NCBI GenBank assembly: GCA_966248875.1
Contig: CBINBI010000008.1
Location: 5,750 to 69,749, forward strand
DNA from: Dokdonella_A sp966248875
GTDB lineage: Bacteria; Pseudomonadota; Gammaproteobacteria; Xanthomonadales; Rhodanobacteraceae
DNA: 64,000 bases
Reading direction: 5' to 3'
A program made the position numbers and the translations under genes. Shown piece by piece: positions 1-10,112 of this stretch. The notes beneath the pieces were generated by a model that saw only the letters and a list, made by a program, of their open reading frames with translations, did not search any database and was not told the origin of the DNA. How positions within the stretch are numbered: the stretch's first letter is position 1; the number at the start of each line of letters is the position of its first letter.

Positions 1-387
1 TGGATCGCCGAGCTTGCCGATGAAGCGCAGCTGCGTGCGTGGCGTCCCGACCACGCGGCGATCGGCGCGCTGGCGAAATCGACCGGAAGCCTCGGGCTCT
101 GCGCTTTCGCGCGCAGCGCGGCAGCGGATTACGAGCTCGTCGTGCGCGCGTTCCCCGCCGGCGTCGGCATCGTCGAAGATCCCGCTTCGGGCGCCGCGAA
201 CGGGCTCATCGCAGCGTGGATCGCGCAGGCCGAGCCGCACAGCGCGCTGGCACGAGGCTATCGCGTCAGCCAGGGCCGCGAGATCGGGCACGACGCCGCA
301 ATCGACGTGCGCATCGAACCCGACGGCGTCTGGGTCGGGGGCCGCACGCACACGATCGTCGAAGGCCGCGTGCGCTGGCCCGGATGA
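1..387 (+). CDS. PhzF family isomerase-like protein, C-terminal part
   Basis: The reading frame is open from base 1 and ends at TGA 385-387, so only the last 128 codons of a gene starting left of the window are seen. PhzF proteins have two similar alpha/beta halves (diaminopimelate epimerase fold) and act as isomerases or epimerases on small metabolites. The conserved second-half motif is present as VEDPASGAANG at fragment residues 58-68, followed by the usual C-terminal strands ending in a GGRTHTIVEGRV-type segment. The catalytic Glu of the family lies in the missing N-terminal half, so activity cannot be judged. Family assignment is good; the substrate is unknown. Confidence 0.8.
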   Translation, partial: WIAELADEAQLRAWRPDHAAIGALAKSTGSLGLCAFARSAAADYELVVRAFPAGVGIVEDPASGAANGLIAAWIAQAEPHSALARGYRVSQGREIGHDAAIDVRIEPDGVWVGGRTHTIVEGRVRWPG

Positions 388-392
388 CGCCT

Positions 393-1061
393 TCAGACCT
401 TGCCGGCCACGACATTGACGCTGAGCGCGAGGATGAAGACGTCGAAGAAGAACGCGATGATGCCGTGCGCGAGCGCGACGCGCCTGAGGCTGCGCCGCGC
501 GATCGCGACGTCGGACACCTGGAAGGTCATGCCCAGCACGAAGGCGAAATAGGCGAAATCCCAGTAGTCGGGCTCCTCCGAGCCGGGAAACGTCAGGGCC
601 TTGCCCTTGCCGCCGTAGTATTCGTGCGCGTAGTGCAATGCGAACGTCGTGTTGAGAAAGCACCAGGACAGCACGAGGCTGGCCGCGGCGAGGACGATTT
701 CCGTCGCCTCGCCGCTGCGCTGCGAAGCGTGCAGCTCGACGCCGAGCGCCACCACCGCGACCGACGACACGACGACGCTGCCCCACAGCACGCCCCAGCG
801 CCCGGCGTCCTGCTGCGCGACGTGGGCGCGGATCGCCGCCGGCGGCGAATGCGCGAACACCCACGCCATCGTCGCGAGAAAGATCACCGCCGCCGCATCG
901 AACGCGAGCAGCATGCCGCGGGCGAGTCCGGCACCAGCCCCGAGCAGGGTCGCCAGCAGCACCAGGAACAACGCAGCGGCCGTGCTGAAATGCGGACGTC
1001 GACGCATGACGCGCCAGCGGCGGCGCAACCAGCCGTCACGGCTTCGCGGCGTGTTCGTCAT
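393..1061 (-). CDS. DUF1345 family integral membrane protein
   Basis: 222 residues with about five or six hydrophobic segments (roughly 24-48, 52-70, 88-110, 118-138, 165-185, 195-215) and an Arg-rich cytoplasmic start. The C-terminal half carries the DUF1345 signature: NTTFALHYAHEYY followed by PDYWDFAYFAF and a last helix ending in ALSVN. The biochemical function of DUF1345 is not known. It faces the preceding PhzF gene tail to tail with only 5 bases between the stops, and nothing in the neighbourhood indicates a pathway. Confidence 0.85.
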   Translation of the reverse strand: MTNTPRSRDGWLRRRWRVMRRRPHFSTAAALFLVLLATLLGAGAGLARGMLLAFDAAAVIFLATMAWVFAHSPPAAIRAHVAQQDAGRWGVLWGSVVVSSVAVVALGVELHASQRSGEATEIVLAAASLVLSWCFLNTTFALHYAHEYYGGKGKALTFPGSEEPDYWDFAYFAFVLGMTFQVSDVAIARRSLRRVALAHGIIAFFFDVFILALSVNVVAGKV

Positions 1062-1233
1062 GGGAAGCGTCTCCGAGGCTGCGTGATGGCGATTCTGCCT
1101 CGAATACGCGGGAAGCCATGCAACGCACCCACCTTCGTGTGGAAGGGTGCGCCGACGAAAGGAAATGGGGAAAACTGAGCAGCCGCTTCCGCGGCCCCGC
1201 CCTGCCGTTCACGGGCGATGCGGAGCGTGCCTT

Positions 1234-2289
1234 TCAAAGCCGCACGGACTGGTTGCGCCCAAGCATCTTCGCGCGGTACAGCGCGGCGTCGGCCTGCGAG
1301 ATCCAGGCGTGCACGTCTTCCATGCCGCGCGAGGCCAGCGCGATGCCGATGCTGAGCGTGCAGCGCACGCCGGGCGCACGTTCGAACTCGGTATCGGCGA
1401 CGCGCTGACGGATCCGCTCGGCCGCGGCCAGCGCTGCGTGCATGCCGGTGTGCGCGAGCAGCACGCCGAACTCGTCGCCGCCGTAGCGGCCCGACACGTC
1501 AAGGTCGCGAATGCAGCCCTGGATGGTCGCCGCAGTCGTGCGGATCACCTCGTCGCCGGCAAGGTGGCCGTAGCGATCGTTGACATCCTTGAAGTTGTCG
1601 ATGTCGATCATCAAGAGCGCGGACGCGGCGCCGCCGCGCTTGAAGCGCCGGAGCTCGTCGTCGACCGCGGACTCCCAGCTGGTCCGGTTGAGAAGCCCCG
1701 TCGGCGCGTCGACCCGCGTCTGCCGCGCCAGCAGGCGGTTGTGGTGGCTGGCGCGCCGCGCGAGCGCGAACATCGCGGCGCTGATCGCGAGCGGATAGCC
1801 GGCCAGGAACGGCAGCGAAAACAGGACCGTGCGTGTCGAGCTTTCGGGCTGGAATGCGAAACCGTTGGCCGCGGCGGTCAGCACGCAGGCCGCGACCTGG
1901 AGCGCGAAGGCGCGGCCGAGCAGGCGCCAGCCGCCCACGCTGATCTTGTCGATGGCGAGCATGACCACGAGCAGCATGCTCGGCACGAGGTTGAAGCGCA
2001 TCATCGCGATCCACACGCCGCCCATCGCCGAATCCATCAGAAGGTTCCTGATCTCCGCGCGTTCGGGATCGGCGCCGTGCAACGCGAACTGGCGCGCCAT
2101 GTGCGGCCATAGAAAGCCGTTGATCGCGAGCAGCGCCCACACCCAGGGCGAGGCGCCGTTTTCGTAGAGAACGCCGGCGACCACGAAGAACCCGAGTCCG
2201 AGACCGAGCATGCGCAGCCGGAAAATGCGCTCCACGAAGCGCGTTTGCGTCGTTTCGGGTTCCATCACCAATGTCTGAAGGACGAGCAT
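1234..2289 (-). CDS. MASE2-GGDEF diguanylate cyclase (AdrA/DgcC-like)
   Basis: Membrane-bound enzyme predicted to make cyclic di-GMP from two GTP. Residues about 19-125 form a MASE2 sensor: several membrane helices with the marker pieces LRMLGLGLGF, RNLLMDSA and IDKISVGGWRLL. The catalytic domain occupies residues 195-351, with the GTP-binding stretch DIDNFKDVND (229-238) and an intact GGDEF active site at 270-274. The inhibitory I-site RxxD is present as RDLD at 261-264, five residues before GGDEF, so product feedback inhibition is expected. The start is uncertain: ATG at 2289 gives 351 residues and an internal ATG at 2265 gives 343; neither has a strong ribosome binding site. yajQ, encoding a c-di-GMP-binding effector, lies about 5 kb away. 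Confidence 0.93.
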   Translation of the reverse strand: MLVLQTLVMEPETTQTRFVERIFRLRMLGLGLGFFVVAGVLYENGASPWVWALLAINGFLWPHMARQFALHGADPERAEIRNLLMDSAMGGVWIAMMRFNLVPSMLLVVMLAIDKISVGGWRLLGRAFALQVAACVLTAAANGFAFQPESSTRTVLFSLPFLAGYPLAISAAMFALARRASHHNRLLARQTRVDAPTGLLNRTSWESAVDDELRRFKRGGAASALLMIDIDNFKDVNDRYGHLAGDEVIRTTAATIQGCIRDLDVSGRYGGDEFGVLLAHTGMHAALAAAERIRQRVADTEFERAPGVRCTLSIGIALASRGMEDVHAWISQADAALYRAKMLGRNQSVRL

Positions 2290-2628
2290 GGCGGCTTGCC
2301 ACCTGCACGCGAAGGCGGTAAGGCCGCTTTTCAGCGCGTGCGGAAGGTTCGTAGCAAGCGGCGTGCCACAGGCGCGATCCGGGCCGCACCCGCGCGAAAC
2401 CCGCGGTTTTACACGGAATTCGCACTTCCAGGCTGAACGGGCGGCGCGAGATGACGGTGGTTGTCGCAGTTCGCACCTGATGCCGGACCGGCGGCGAAGC
2501 GCGATGCCCCGGTTTCGGCCATTCGTGCGAGCCGAACGCGTCCGTTAACTTCGTCTGCATTCCACGCGCGGTATGGTTTCGCGGCAGCGCGGCGGACGCG
2601 CAAACCGGAACGTTTCAGGAGGTATCCC
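2290..2628. other. Intergenic region between divergent cyclase and osmC genes
   Basis: Non-coding by inspection. It must hold the promoters of the leftward diguanylate cyclase and of rightward osmC. I see no convincing -35/-10 pair, repeat or small gene. The only clear signal is the osmC ribosome binding site CAGGAGG at about 2616-2622. Confidence 0.4.
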
Positions 2629-3054
2629 ATGAAGAAGAGCGGATCGGCGGAATGGAAAGGCGGCCTCAAGGACGGCAGCGGCACGGTGTCCACGCAGACC
2701 GGCGTGCTCAAGAACGCGCCTTACGGCTTCCGCTCGCGCTTCGAAGACGGCCCCGGCACGAATCCCGAGGAGCTGATCGGCGCGGCGCACGCCGGCTGTT
2801 TCTCGATGGCGCTGTCGCTGATGCTGGAGAGCAACCAGCTGAAGGCCGATTACATCCGGACGCGCGCGGACATCACGCTCGAGAAGGTCGGCGACGGCTT
2901 CGCGATCACGAACTCGCACCTCGTCGTCAACGTCAAGGTGCCCGGCGCCGACGCGGCCACGTTCGAGCGCATCGCAAACGAGGCCAAGGCCGGCTGCCCG
3001 GTCTCGAAGCTGATGAACGCCAAGATCAGCATGGAGGCAACGCTCGACACCTGA
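2629..3054 (+). CDS. osmC: OsmC family organic hydroperoxide reductase
   Basis: 141 residues, normal for OsmC, a thiol peroxidase that reduces organic hydroperoxides. The two catalytic cysteines are visible: Cys57 in AAHAGCFSMALS and Cys123 in AKAGCPVSKLM, the latter in the classic GCPVSK context. The Glu-rich turn NPEELIGAAHA before Cys57 is also typical. ATG 2629 is chosen over the longer upstream open frame because CAGGAGG sits eight bases before it and homology begins there. It converges with the SGNH gene only three bases downstream. OsmC of other bacteria is induced by osmotic and stationary-phase stress; no such control element could be read here. Confidence 0.94.
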   Translation: MKKSGSAEWKGGLKDGSGTVSTQTGVLKNAPYGFRSRFEDGPGTNPEELIGAAHAGCFSMALSLMLESNQLKADYIRTRADITLEKVGDGFAITNSHLVVNVKVPGADAATFERIANEAKAGCPVSKLMNAKISMEATLDT

Positions 3055-3057
3055 GCC

Positions 3058-4224
3058 TCAGCGCGCCATCGTCGCCTCGCCCGCCTCGAGCTTCGCGAAC
3101 TCGCGCTCGACGATGGGCGCAAACGCGGCGGTGAAGCGCCCCGCTTCCGGTGCCGAGAGGTGCGACCACTCCGGCAGCTCGTAGCCCTGCAGCTCGGGAT
3201 AGTCCTCGAAGTGGATGCCGGGCGCGCCCGTGCGCTGCAACAGGAGATCCCAGGTCTTCGCGCGTGGCAGGTATCGCTGCTCGTAGGCGTAGTACTCGCC
3301 CGCGCTCGGCAGCCGCACGAACAGGACGCGCACGCCGCGCTTGCGCATCGTCTCGACCGCGGCGGCAGCTCTGGCGATCTCGCCGTCGATGACCTTCTGC
3401 GCCTTCTCCGGCGTTTCCATTTCCGGCGGCGGCTCGCCGAAATCCTCGGCCCAGATTGCGCGCGCCATCGCGCGGTACTCGGGATCGGACACGACCTTGT
3501 CCCACATGCGCGTGTTGCGGTCGAGATCATGGACGGCGAGCTTGCGCACCATCGTGCGCGGCTTCATGCCCGGGCGGAGCGGCCAGGCCTGGCGCCGCAT
3601 GACCGTCGCCAGCGTATAGTCGGGATCGTAGAAGGCGAACACCGGCTCCAGGAACGTCATCGACAGCCAGTCGCCGATGCGCTGCGAGGGCGTCTGATCG
3701 CGCAGGTACGGCAGCACCGATTTCCGGTAGGAAAAACCCGTGAAGATGATGTCGGGCGAGACGTCGACGACGAGCCTGCCGGTAAAGTTCGGATCGGCGG
3801 CGAGGTTTTCCATGATCGGCACCGGCGAGGTGCCTTCGAGCGCGAGCTGGATCGGGCGGCGGCCGGTCGTCTTCTCCCACACCGGCAGCGAGGTGTCGAA
3901 CAGAATGCGCGACGCGCCGATCAGCACGGTCGCGCGACCCTCGCCGGCATCGATGCGACGGCGCTGCACGAGCCACTGGCCGTCGCTGTTGCGATAGCCC
4001 GGCGTCACCCCGTAGGCGCGCCAGTAAAGCTCCCAGCCGGCGATCATCACTGCGAACAGCACGGCGGCGCCGGCGAAGATCGCACGCCACGGCTGCGCCG
4101 GAATGTCGCGCACCGGCACAGGCTGCGCGACGCCAGGACGATCGGCCGCGGTCTGCCGCACCGGCACGAAGGCGGCCGGCGCGGTAGACAGCGCGGCCTC
4201 AGAACTGGAAATAGATGAAGGCAT
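3058..4224 (-). CDS. Membrane-anchored SGNH-hydrolase-like protein, partner of MBOAT
   Basis: 388 residues. One membrane helix lies at about 47-68, placing the rest outside the cytoplasm. The periplasmic domain has SGNH features: a nucleophile region LIGASRILFD with Ser105, and near the C-terminus WSHLSAPEAGRF with His355, the usual spacing of the GDSL/SGNH catalytic Ser and His. Its start overlaps the 3' end of the MBOAT gene by 26 bases, so the two are translationally linked. In alginate-type systems an MBOAT protein moves acyl groups across the inner membrane and an AlgJ/AlgX-like SGNH protein transfers them to a polymer. The acceptor here is unknown because no glycosyltransferase or export genes are adjacent. 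Confidence 0.75.
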   Translation of the reverse strand: MPSSISSSEAALSTAPAAFVPVRQTAADRPGVAQPVPVRDIPAQPWRAIFAGAAVLFAVMIAGWELYWRAYGVTPGYRNSDGQWLVQRRRIDAGEGRATVLIGASRILFDTSLPVWEKTTGRRPIQLALEGTSPVPIMENLAADPNFTGRLVVDVSPDIIFTGFSYRKSVLPYLRDQTPSQRIGDWLSMTFLEPVFAFYDPDYTLATVMRRQAWPLRPGMKPRTMVRKLAVHDLDRNTRMWDKVVSDPEYRAMARAIWAEDFGEPPPEMETPEKAQKVIDGEIARAAAAVETMRKRGVRVLFVRLPSAGEYYAYEQRYLPRAKTWDLLLQRTGAPGIHFEDYPELQGYELPEWSHLSAPEAGRFTAAFAPIVEREFAKLEAGEATMAR

Positions 4225-5614
4225 TGCCGGCTCCCTGCGCGATCACGATCGCGAACGCCATCACCGCCCAGACCACCGACACGACCGGCGCAGGCGCCCG
4301 CGCGACGGCCGCTTCCAGCGTGCGGCCGCGCATCAGCCAGTGCGCGAGCACGATGCCGCCGACGATGGCGCACACGCAGACGAGATGCACCGTCGGCAGG
4401 ATCGGCCCGGCGTCCCCGTTGAAACCGAACATGCCGCTCAGCACCGTCCACGCCTTGCCGAAAGTCTTCGCGCGGAAGAACACCCAGGTCACGTTGATCA
4501 GCGCGTACGTCAGCAGCCCGAGCGCGATCAGAGCGAGCGGTCCCGGCCGGTAGCCCGCGAAGCGCTTCTTCAGCACGCGCTCCGCGGAAAGATAGAGGCC
4601 GTGCAGGCCGCCCCAGACCACGAAGGCCCAGCTCGCGCCGTGCCAGAGGCCGCCGAGCAGCATCGTCGCCATCAGCGCGAGATAGGTGCGCGCCTCGCCG
4701 TGCCGGTTGCCGCCGAGCGGAATGTAGAGGTAATCGCGCAGCCAGGACGACAGCGTGATGTGCCAGCGCCGCCAGAAATCCGAGAAGCCGACCGCCGCGT
4801 ACGGAAAACGGAAGTTGTCCGGCATCGCGAAGCCGAGGCACATGGCGACGCCGATCGCCGTGGTCGAATAGCCGGCGAAGTCGCAGAAGATCTGTCCCGA
4901 GAAGGCGAGCGTTCCGATCCAGGCATCGAGCATGCCGGGAGCCTTCGCCCCGTCATAGACCATTTCCGCCGGCCGCGAAAGAAAGCTGTCGGCGAGCACG
5001 ACTTTCTGGAACAGCCCGAGCGTGACCAGCGCGAGGCCGAAACGCAACTGCTCGCCCGTCGCGCGGCGCGGCTCGGCGAACTGCGGCACCAGCTCGGTCG
5101 GACGCATGATCGGACCCGCGACCAGGTGCGGGAAGAACGTCACGAACAACGCGTAATCGAGGAAATTGCGGGCCGGTTGCGCGCGGCGCAGGTATATGTC
5201 CAGCGTGTACGACAAGGTCGCAAACGTGTAGAACGAAATGCCGACCGGCAGCACGATGCTGAACGAGGGCGGCTGGTAATCGACGCCGAACGCAAGCATC
5301 AGCGCGCGGAAATTGTCGAGCAGGAACGAGCCGTACTTGAAATAGCCGAGCATGCCGAGGTTGACGACGACCGACAGCAGCATCCAGGCGCGCCGGGGTG
5401 CCGGGCGCTCGGACCTGACCAGGCCCTGCGCGGCGTACCAGTCCACCACCGTCGAGATCCAGAGCAGGATCACGAACGGAGGATTCCACGCGGCGTAGAA
5501 GAGATAGCTCGCGATCAGGAGATTGATCTTGCGCGTCGTCCAGCCGAACGGCATCGCGTGCAGGGCGAGCACGAGCGCGAAGAACACGACGAATGTCAGC
5601 GAGTTGAAGACCAT
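4199..5614 (-). CDS. MBOAT family membrane-bound O-acyltransferase (AlgI-like)
   Basis: 471-residue polytopic membrane protein of the AlgI/DltB type, predicted to acylate an extracytoplasmic sugar polymer. The family core FWRRWHITLSSWLRDYLYIP (near residue 281) contains the first conserved His at 285, and the catalytic His is at 325 in GGLWHGASWAF. The start at 5614 is preferred over 5632 because a GGGAGGG ribosome binding site lies just before it and homology starts at MVFNSLTFV. It is the first gene of a two-gene leftward unit with the SGNH protein, whose start lies inside this gene. The acyl donor and acceptor are not determinable from sequence. Confidence 0.92.
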   Translation of the reverse strand: MVFNSLTFVVFFALVLALHAMPFGWTTRKINLLIASYLFYAAWNPPFVILLWISTVVDWYAAQGLVRSERPAPRRAWMLLSVVVNLGMLGYFKYGSFLLDNFRALMLAFGVDYQPPSFSIVLPVGISFYTFATLSYTLDIYLRRAQPARNFLDYALFVTFFPHLVAGPIMRPTELVPQFAEPRRATGEQLRFGLALVTLGLFQKVVLADSFLSRPAEMVYDGAKAPGMLDAWIGTLAFSGQIFCDFAGYSTTAIGVAMCLGFAMPDNFRFPYAAVGFSDFWRRWHITLSSWLRDYLYIPLGGNRHGEARTYLALMATMLLGGLWHGASWAFVVWGGLHGLYLSAERVLKKRFAGYRPGPLALIALGLLTYALINVTWVFFRAKTFGKAWTVLSGMFGFNGDAGPILPTVHLVCVCAIVGGIVLAHWLMRGRTLEAAVARAPAPVVSVVWAVMAFAIVIAQGAGNAFIYFQF

Positions 5615-5843
5615 CCCGTACCCTCCCGGCACGAAACGGCGACCCCGGAATGCGGGACCCTCTACTCAACTAACGGAAAACGGCGCGCCCGAGCGACATC
5701 GCGCCGCAACCCCCCGGCGGCGATTGTGGCACGGTCGAACCGACCCCGCGAGCGGAATTTCGCGTTGACGATGCGCCGAAAGGGTCTAGGATTGCGCCAT
5801 ACGTGCCGGTCCGGCGCGAAACCGCACGCGCGAGGAGGTTCCC

Positions 5844-5948
5844 GTGAAAGGCCTCAATCAGAAGAAGAACGAGAAGAAGAAGCCGGCGAAGACGATGAAG
5901 GAGAAGCGCGCGGAAAAGCAGGCCAAGAAGGCCGCGAAGGGGCGCTGA
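5844..5948 (+). CDS. 34-residue lysine-rich small protein
   Basis: A short gene starting with GTG at 5844, preceded by GAGGAGG (about 5832-5837) at good spacing and ending at TGA 5946-5948. The product has 34 residues with 13 Lys and 3 Arg, almost all hydrophilic, with a core resembling KKKPAKTMKEKRAEKQAKK. Tiny Lys/Ala/Glu proteins with this KKPAKTxKEKR core recur in many proteobacteria as uncharacterised proteins; that statement is from memory, not a search. It would form a highly basic helix and might bind nucleic acid, which is inference only. It ends six bases before the convergent glycosidase gene. Confidence 0.7.
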   Translation: MKGLNQKKNEKKKPAKTMKEKRAEKQAKKAAKGR

Positions 5949-5954
5949 GCTCCT

Positions 5955-6728
5955 CTATCGCTCGGCAGCGGCCGACTCGCCGAACACGGCGAACATGGCG
6001 GCGTACGGTTTGACCATGACCGGTGGCGCGCCCGCGTAGCCTTCCTGCGCCGTGTAGATCCGCGACAACGTGCCGTCGAGATACAGCGCGTCACGGCAGC
6101 CGAGCGCGTCGCGGAAGAGACGCGCGAACGCGTGAAACGTCACGGGCACCTCGCTGACCGCGAACACGACCTGTCCAGGATCCGGCGCACAGACGCCGCT
6201 GCGCCACTTGCGGCTGTCGGAATTCTCGATGAAGGCGGGATTGATCGCGCCATCGACCAGCAGCATCGGCCCGGACTGCGTCGCGAGCCGGGCGTCGATG
6301 CCGCGTTCCCGCCACTCCCGCGTCGGCACGACCCCGGCCCGTCCCTGCGTGTCCACATAGAACACGCCGTTCGGCTGCATGCCGAAGTTGCCCTTGCCGC
6401 CGCCGCGCGCGGTGTTCAACGGCCGCAGCACCTCACCGTCCGCGATGGTGAGGCCGAGCGGCCGGTATTCACGATCGTAGATGCCTGCGTTGGTCGCGAA
6501 CAGGAGCCTGCGCTGCCGCTTTTCGCCCCATTCACGCAGCCGATCGATCGTCTCGAATGCCTGGCCCGCATCGTCCTTCCAGACGATCTCGAGCGCGTCG
6601 CGCCCGAGATCGATCTCGACGACGCGGTAGGCGGCGCCGGCCGTCTCGACGCGACGGCCGACCGGTGCGGCCCACGCGACGCACGCGACGGCGAGGCCGG
6701 CTGCCAACAGGATCATCGGGAATTGCAT
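5955..6728 (-). CDS. Secreted phosphodiester glycosidase family (NAGPA-domain) protein
   Basis: 257 residues with an N-terminal signal peptide (about 1-20, cleavage near AWA-AP). The body matches the NAGPA/phosphodiester glycosidase domain: FATNAGIYDREYRPLGL (the N-x-G-x-F/Y core), GNFGMQPNGVFYVD, ATQSGPMLLVDGAINPAF and CRDALYLDGTLSRIY. Related domains in eukaryotes remove GlcNAc from GlcNAc-phosphodiesters; the substrate of bacterial stand-alone members such as YigE is not settled. The ATG at 6728 is chosen because it gives a clean signal peptide. It is divergent from yajQ with about 110 bases between the starts. Confidence 0.87.
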   Translation of the reverse strand: MQFPMILLAAGLAVACVAWAAPVGRRVETAGAAYRVVEIDLGRDALEIVWKDDAGQAFETIDRLREWGEKRQRRLLFATNAGIYDREYRPLGLTIADGEVLRPLNTARGGGKGNFGMQPNGVFYVDTQGRAGVVPTREWRERGIDARLATQSGPMLLVDGAINPAFIENSDSRKWRSGVCAPDPGQVVFAVSEVPVTFHAFARLFRDALGCRDALYLDGTLSRIYTAQEGYAGAPPVMVKPYAAMFAVFGESAAAER

Positions 6729-6837
6729 CCGCAGATTGTCGCTCCATCGCAATGACCATGGCGTTGCGGATTCCGGCAAGCCGATGCCGGCACGGCTAGA
6801 ATGGCGCGGTCTCCGTCAGCACTGCGCCGCCGCCGCC

Positions 6838-7320
6838 ATGCCCTCGTTCGACGTCGTATCCGAAGTGGACAAGCACGAGCTGACCAACGCGGTCGACCAG
6901 GCAAGTCGCGAGCTCGGCAACCGCTTCGACTTCAAGGGCGTCGATGCCCGTTTCGAGCTCGACGGCTTCGTCATCACGCTGTCTGCGCCGAGCGATTTCC
7001 AGCTCAAGCAGATGCTCGACATTCTCCGGGCGCGCCTCACGGCGCGCAAGATCGATGTGCGCGCGCTCGATGTCGCCGAGCCCGAAATCAATCTCGCCAG
7101 CGCAAAACAGCGCGTCACCGTCAAGCAGGGCATCGAGCAGCCCGTCGCCAGGAAGATCATCGCGGCGATCAAGGCGGCCAAGCTCAAGGTGGACACGCAG
7201 ATCAACGGGGACAAGCTGCGCGTCAGCGGCAAGAAGAAGGACGATCTGCAGGTTGCAATCGCGCTCCTGCGCAGGAGCGACATCGAAGTGCCGCTCCAGT
7301 TCGACAACTTCCGCGACTAG
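6838..7320 (+). CDS. yajQ: YajQ family cyclic di-GMP-binding protein
   Basis: 160 residues, the standard length. YajQ has two ferredoxin-like domains and in Xanthomonas-type relatives binds c-di-GMP and works with a transcription factor; other members bind nucleotides or RNA. Diagnostic pieces are the start MPSFDVVSEVDKHELTNAV, the FDFKG segment, INLASAKQRV, the central VARKIIAAIKAAKLKVDTQI and the C-terminal VPLQFDNFRD. The ATG at 6838 is fixed by the conserved MPSFD start; earlier in-frame ATGs are not in the family. It is probably transcribed alone or with the following acetyltransferase gene (70 bases on). Confidence 0.96.
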   Translation: MPSFDVVSEVDKHELTNAVDQASRELGNRFDFKGVDARFELDGFVITLSAPSDFQLKQMLDILRARLTARKIDVRALDVAEPEINLASAKQRVTVKQGIEQPVARKIIAAIKAAKLKVDTQINGDKLRVSGKKKDDLQVAIALLRRSDIEVPLQFDNFRD

Positions 7321-7390
7321 CGTTCCGCCGTGAGCGCCGCTCCCCGGCACTGGCCGTGCCGGTCGCGGCGTCATATCGTCGATTCATCGC

Positions 7391-8113
7391 ATGTTGCCGC
7401 ACGACGCCATGACAGCATCGCATCCGCTCGACAATCCGGTGTGGGCCTCGCTCGCCAGCCGGCACGCCGCGCTCGCGCTCCGCAGCGGCAACGCCGTGCG
7501 CTATCCGGCCGATGTCGCGCCGTTCGTCGCGGTCCCGGTGGGCGACGCGTCGACCGCACGCGATGCGGCCGCGTTCGTGCAACCCGGCGAGCTCGTGTGC
7601 TTCGTCGGCTTCGCGCCGCCGCTCGGCGCCGGCTGGCGGATCGAGGAATCCGTGCGGATCGCGCAGATGGTCCGCCCGGCACCGCTGCGCGCGGTCGACG
7701 GACCCGACGTCATCGAGCTGACGACGGCGCACCTCGCCGACATGCTCGCGCTGACCGCGCTGGTCTATCCCCACTATTTCCGGACGCGCACGATCGAGAT
7801 GGGCCGCTATTTCGGCATCTACGACGGTAACCGCCTTGCGGCCATGGCCGGCGAGCGCATGGGCTTCGAGGGCCATCGCGAGATCAGCGCGGTCTGCACG
7901 CATCCCGACTACGCCCGGCGCGGCTACGCGCGCCGGCTCATCGCGCAGCTCTGCAACGACATCATCGAGGCGGGCGAGCTGCCGTTCCTGCACTTCAGCC
8001 ACGAGAACGTGCGCGCGAAGGCGCTCTACGAGCGCATGGGATTCGCGTTCCGCACCGACATTCCGCTGCTGGTCGCGACACGCCTCGCGTCCGCTCCGGA
8101 TTCGGCCGGCTGA
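7391..8113 (+). CDS. GNAT family N-acetyltransferase
   Basis: 240 residues. The C-terminal half (about 105-235) is a GNAT domain: EISAVCTHPDYARRGYARRLI gives the acetyl-CoA pyrophosphate loop (R-R-G-Y-A-R), followed by FLHFSHENVRAKALYERMGF with the typical Asn and ALYERMGF motif. The N-terminal 100 residues resemble the extension seen in FR47-like proteins. The acetyl acceptor is unknown. Starts at 7391 or 7409 are both possible; neither has a clear ribosome binding site. Confidence 0.88.
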   Translation: MLPHDAMTASHPLDNPVWASLASRHAALALRSGNAVRYPADVAPFVAVPVGDASTARDAAAFVQPGELVCFVGFAPPLGAGWRIEESVRIAQMVRPAPLRAVDGPDVIELTTAHLADMLALTALVYPHYFRTRTIEMGRYFGIYDGNRLAAMAGERMGFEGHREISAVCTHPDYARRGYARRLIAQLCNDIIEAGELPFLHFSHENVRAKALYERMGFAFRTDIPLLVATRLASAPDSAG

Positions 8114-8166
8114 AGGAACAGCTTCCTGCCGCGCGATCGCGCGCGCAAATCGCAATCACACTGACG

Positions 8167-9915
<1,749 letters not shown>

Positions 9916-10112
9916 GGGAGTAAACCGGATTCGGGAACCTGAGATTGTACCCGATCACCCATCCCGCCAGCGGTGTCCGGGGCGTACGGCAGCGACGGCA
10001 ACGCATGCAAGCGACCGCGCCGCGAGACGCACCGACAAAAAAAATCCGCGACGGCGCACCTTGATCGCGGCAGAATCCGCAGCCGGCTTCGCTCATTCCC
10101 GAGGCGATCACC

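Noticed and set aside
4103..6013. Plus-strand open frame of 636 codons over the MBOAT/SGNH genes
   Set aside because: Arg/His/Asp/Glu-rich composition with no domain; it is the GC-rich antisense shadow of two clear genes.
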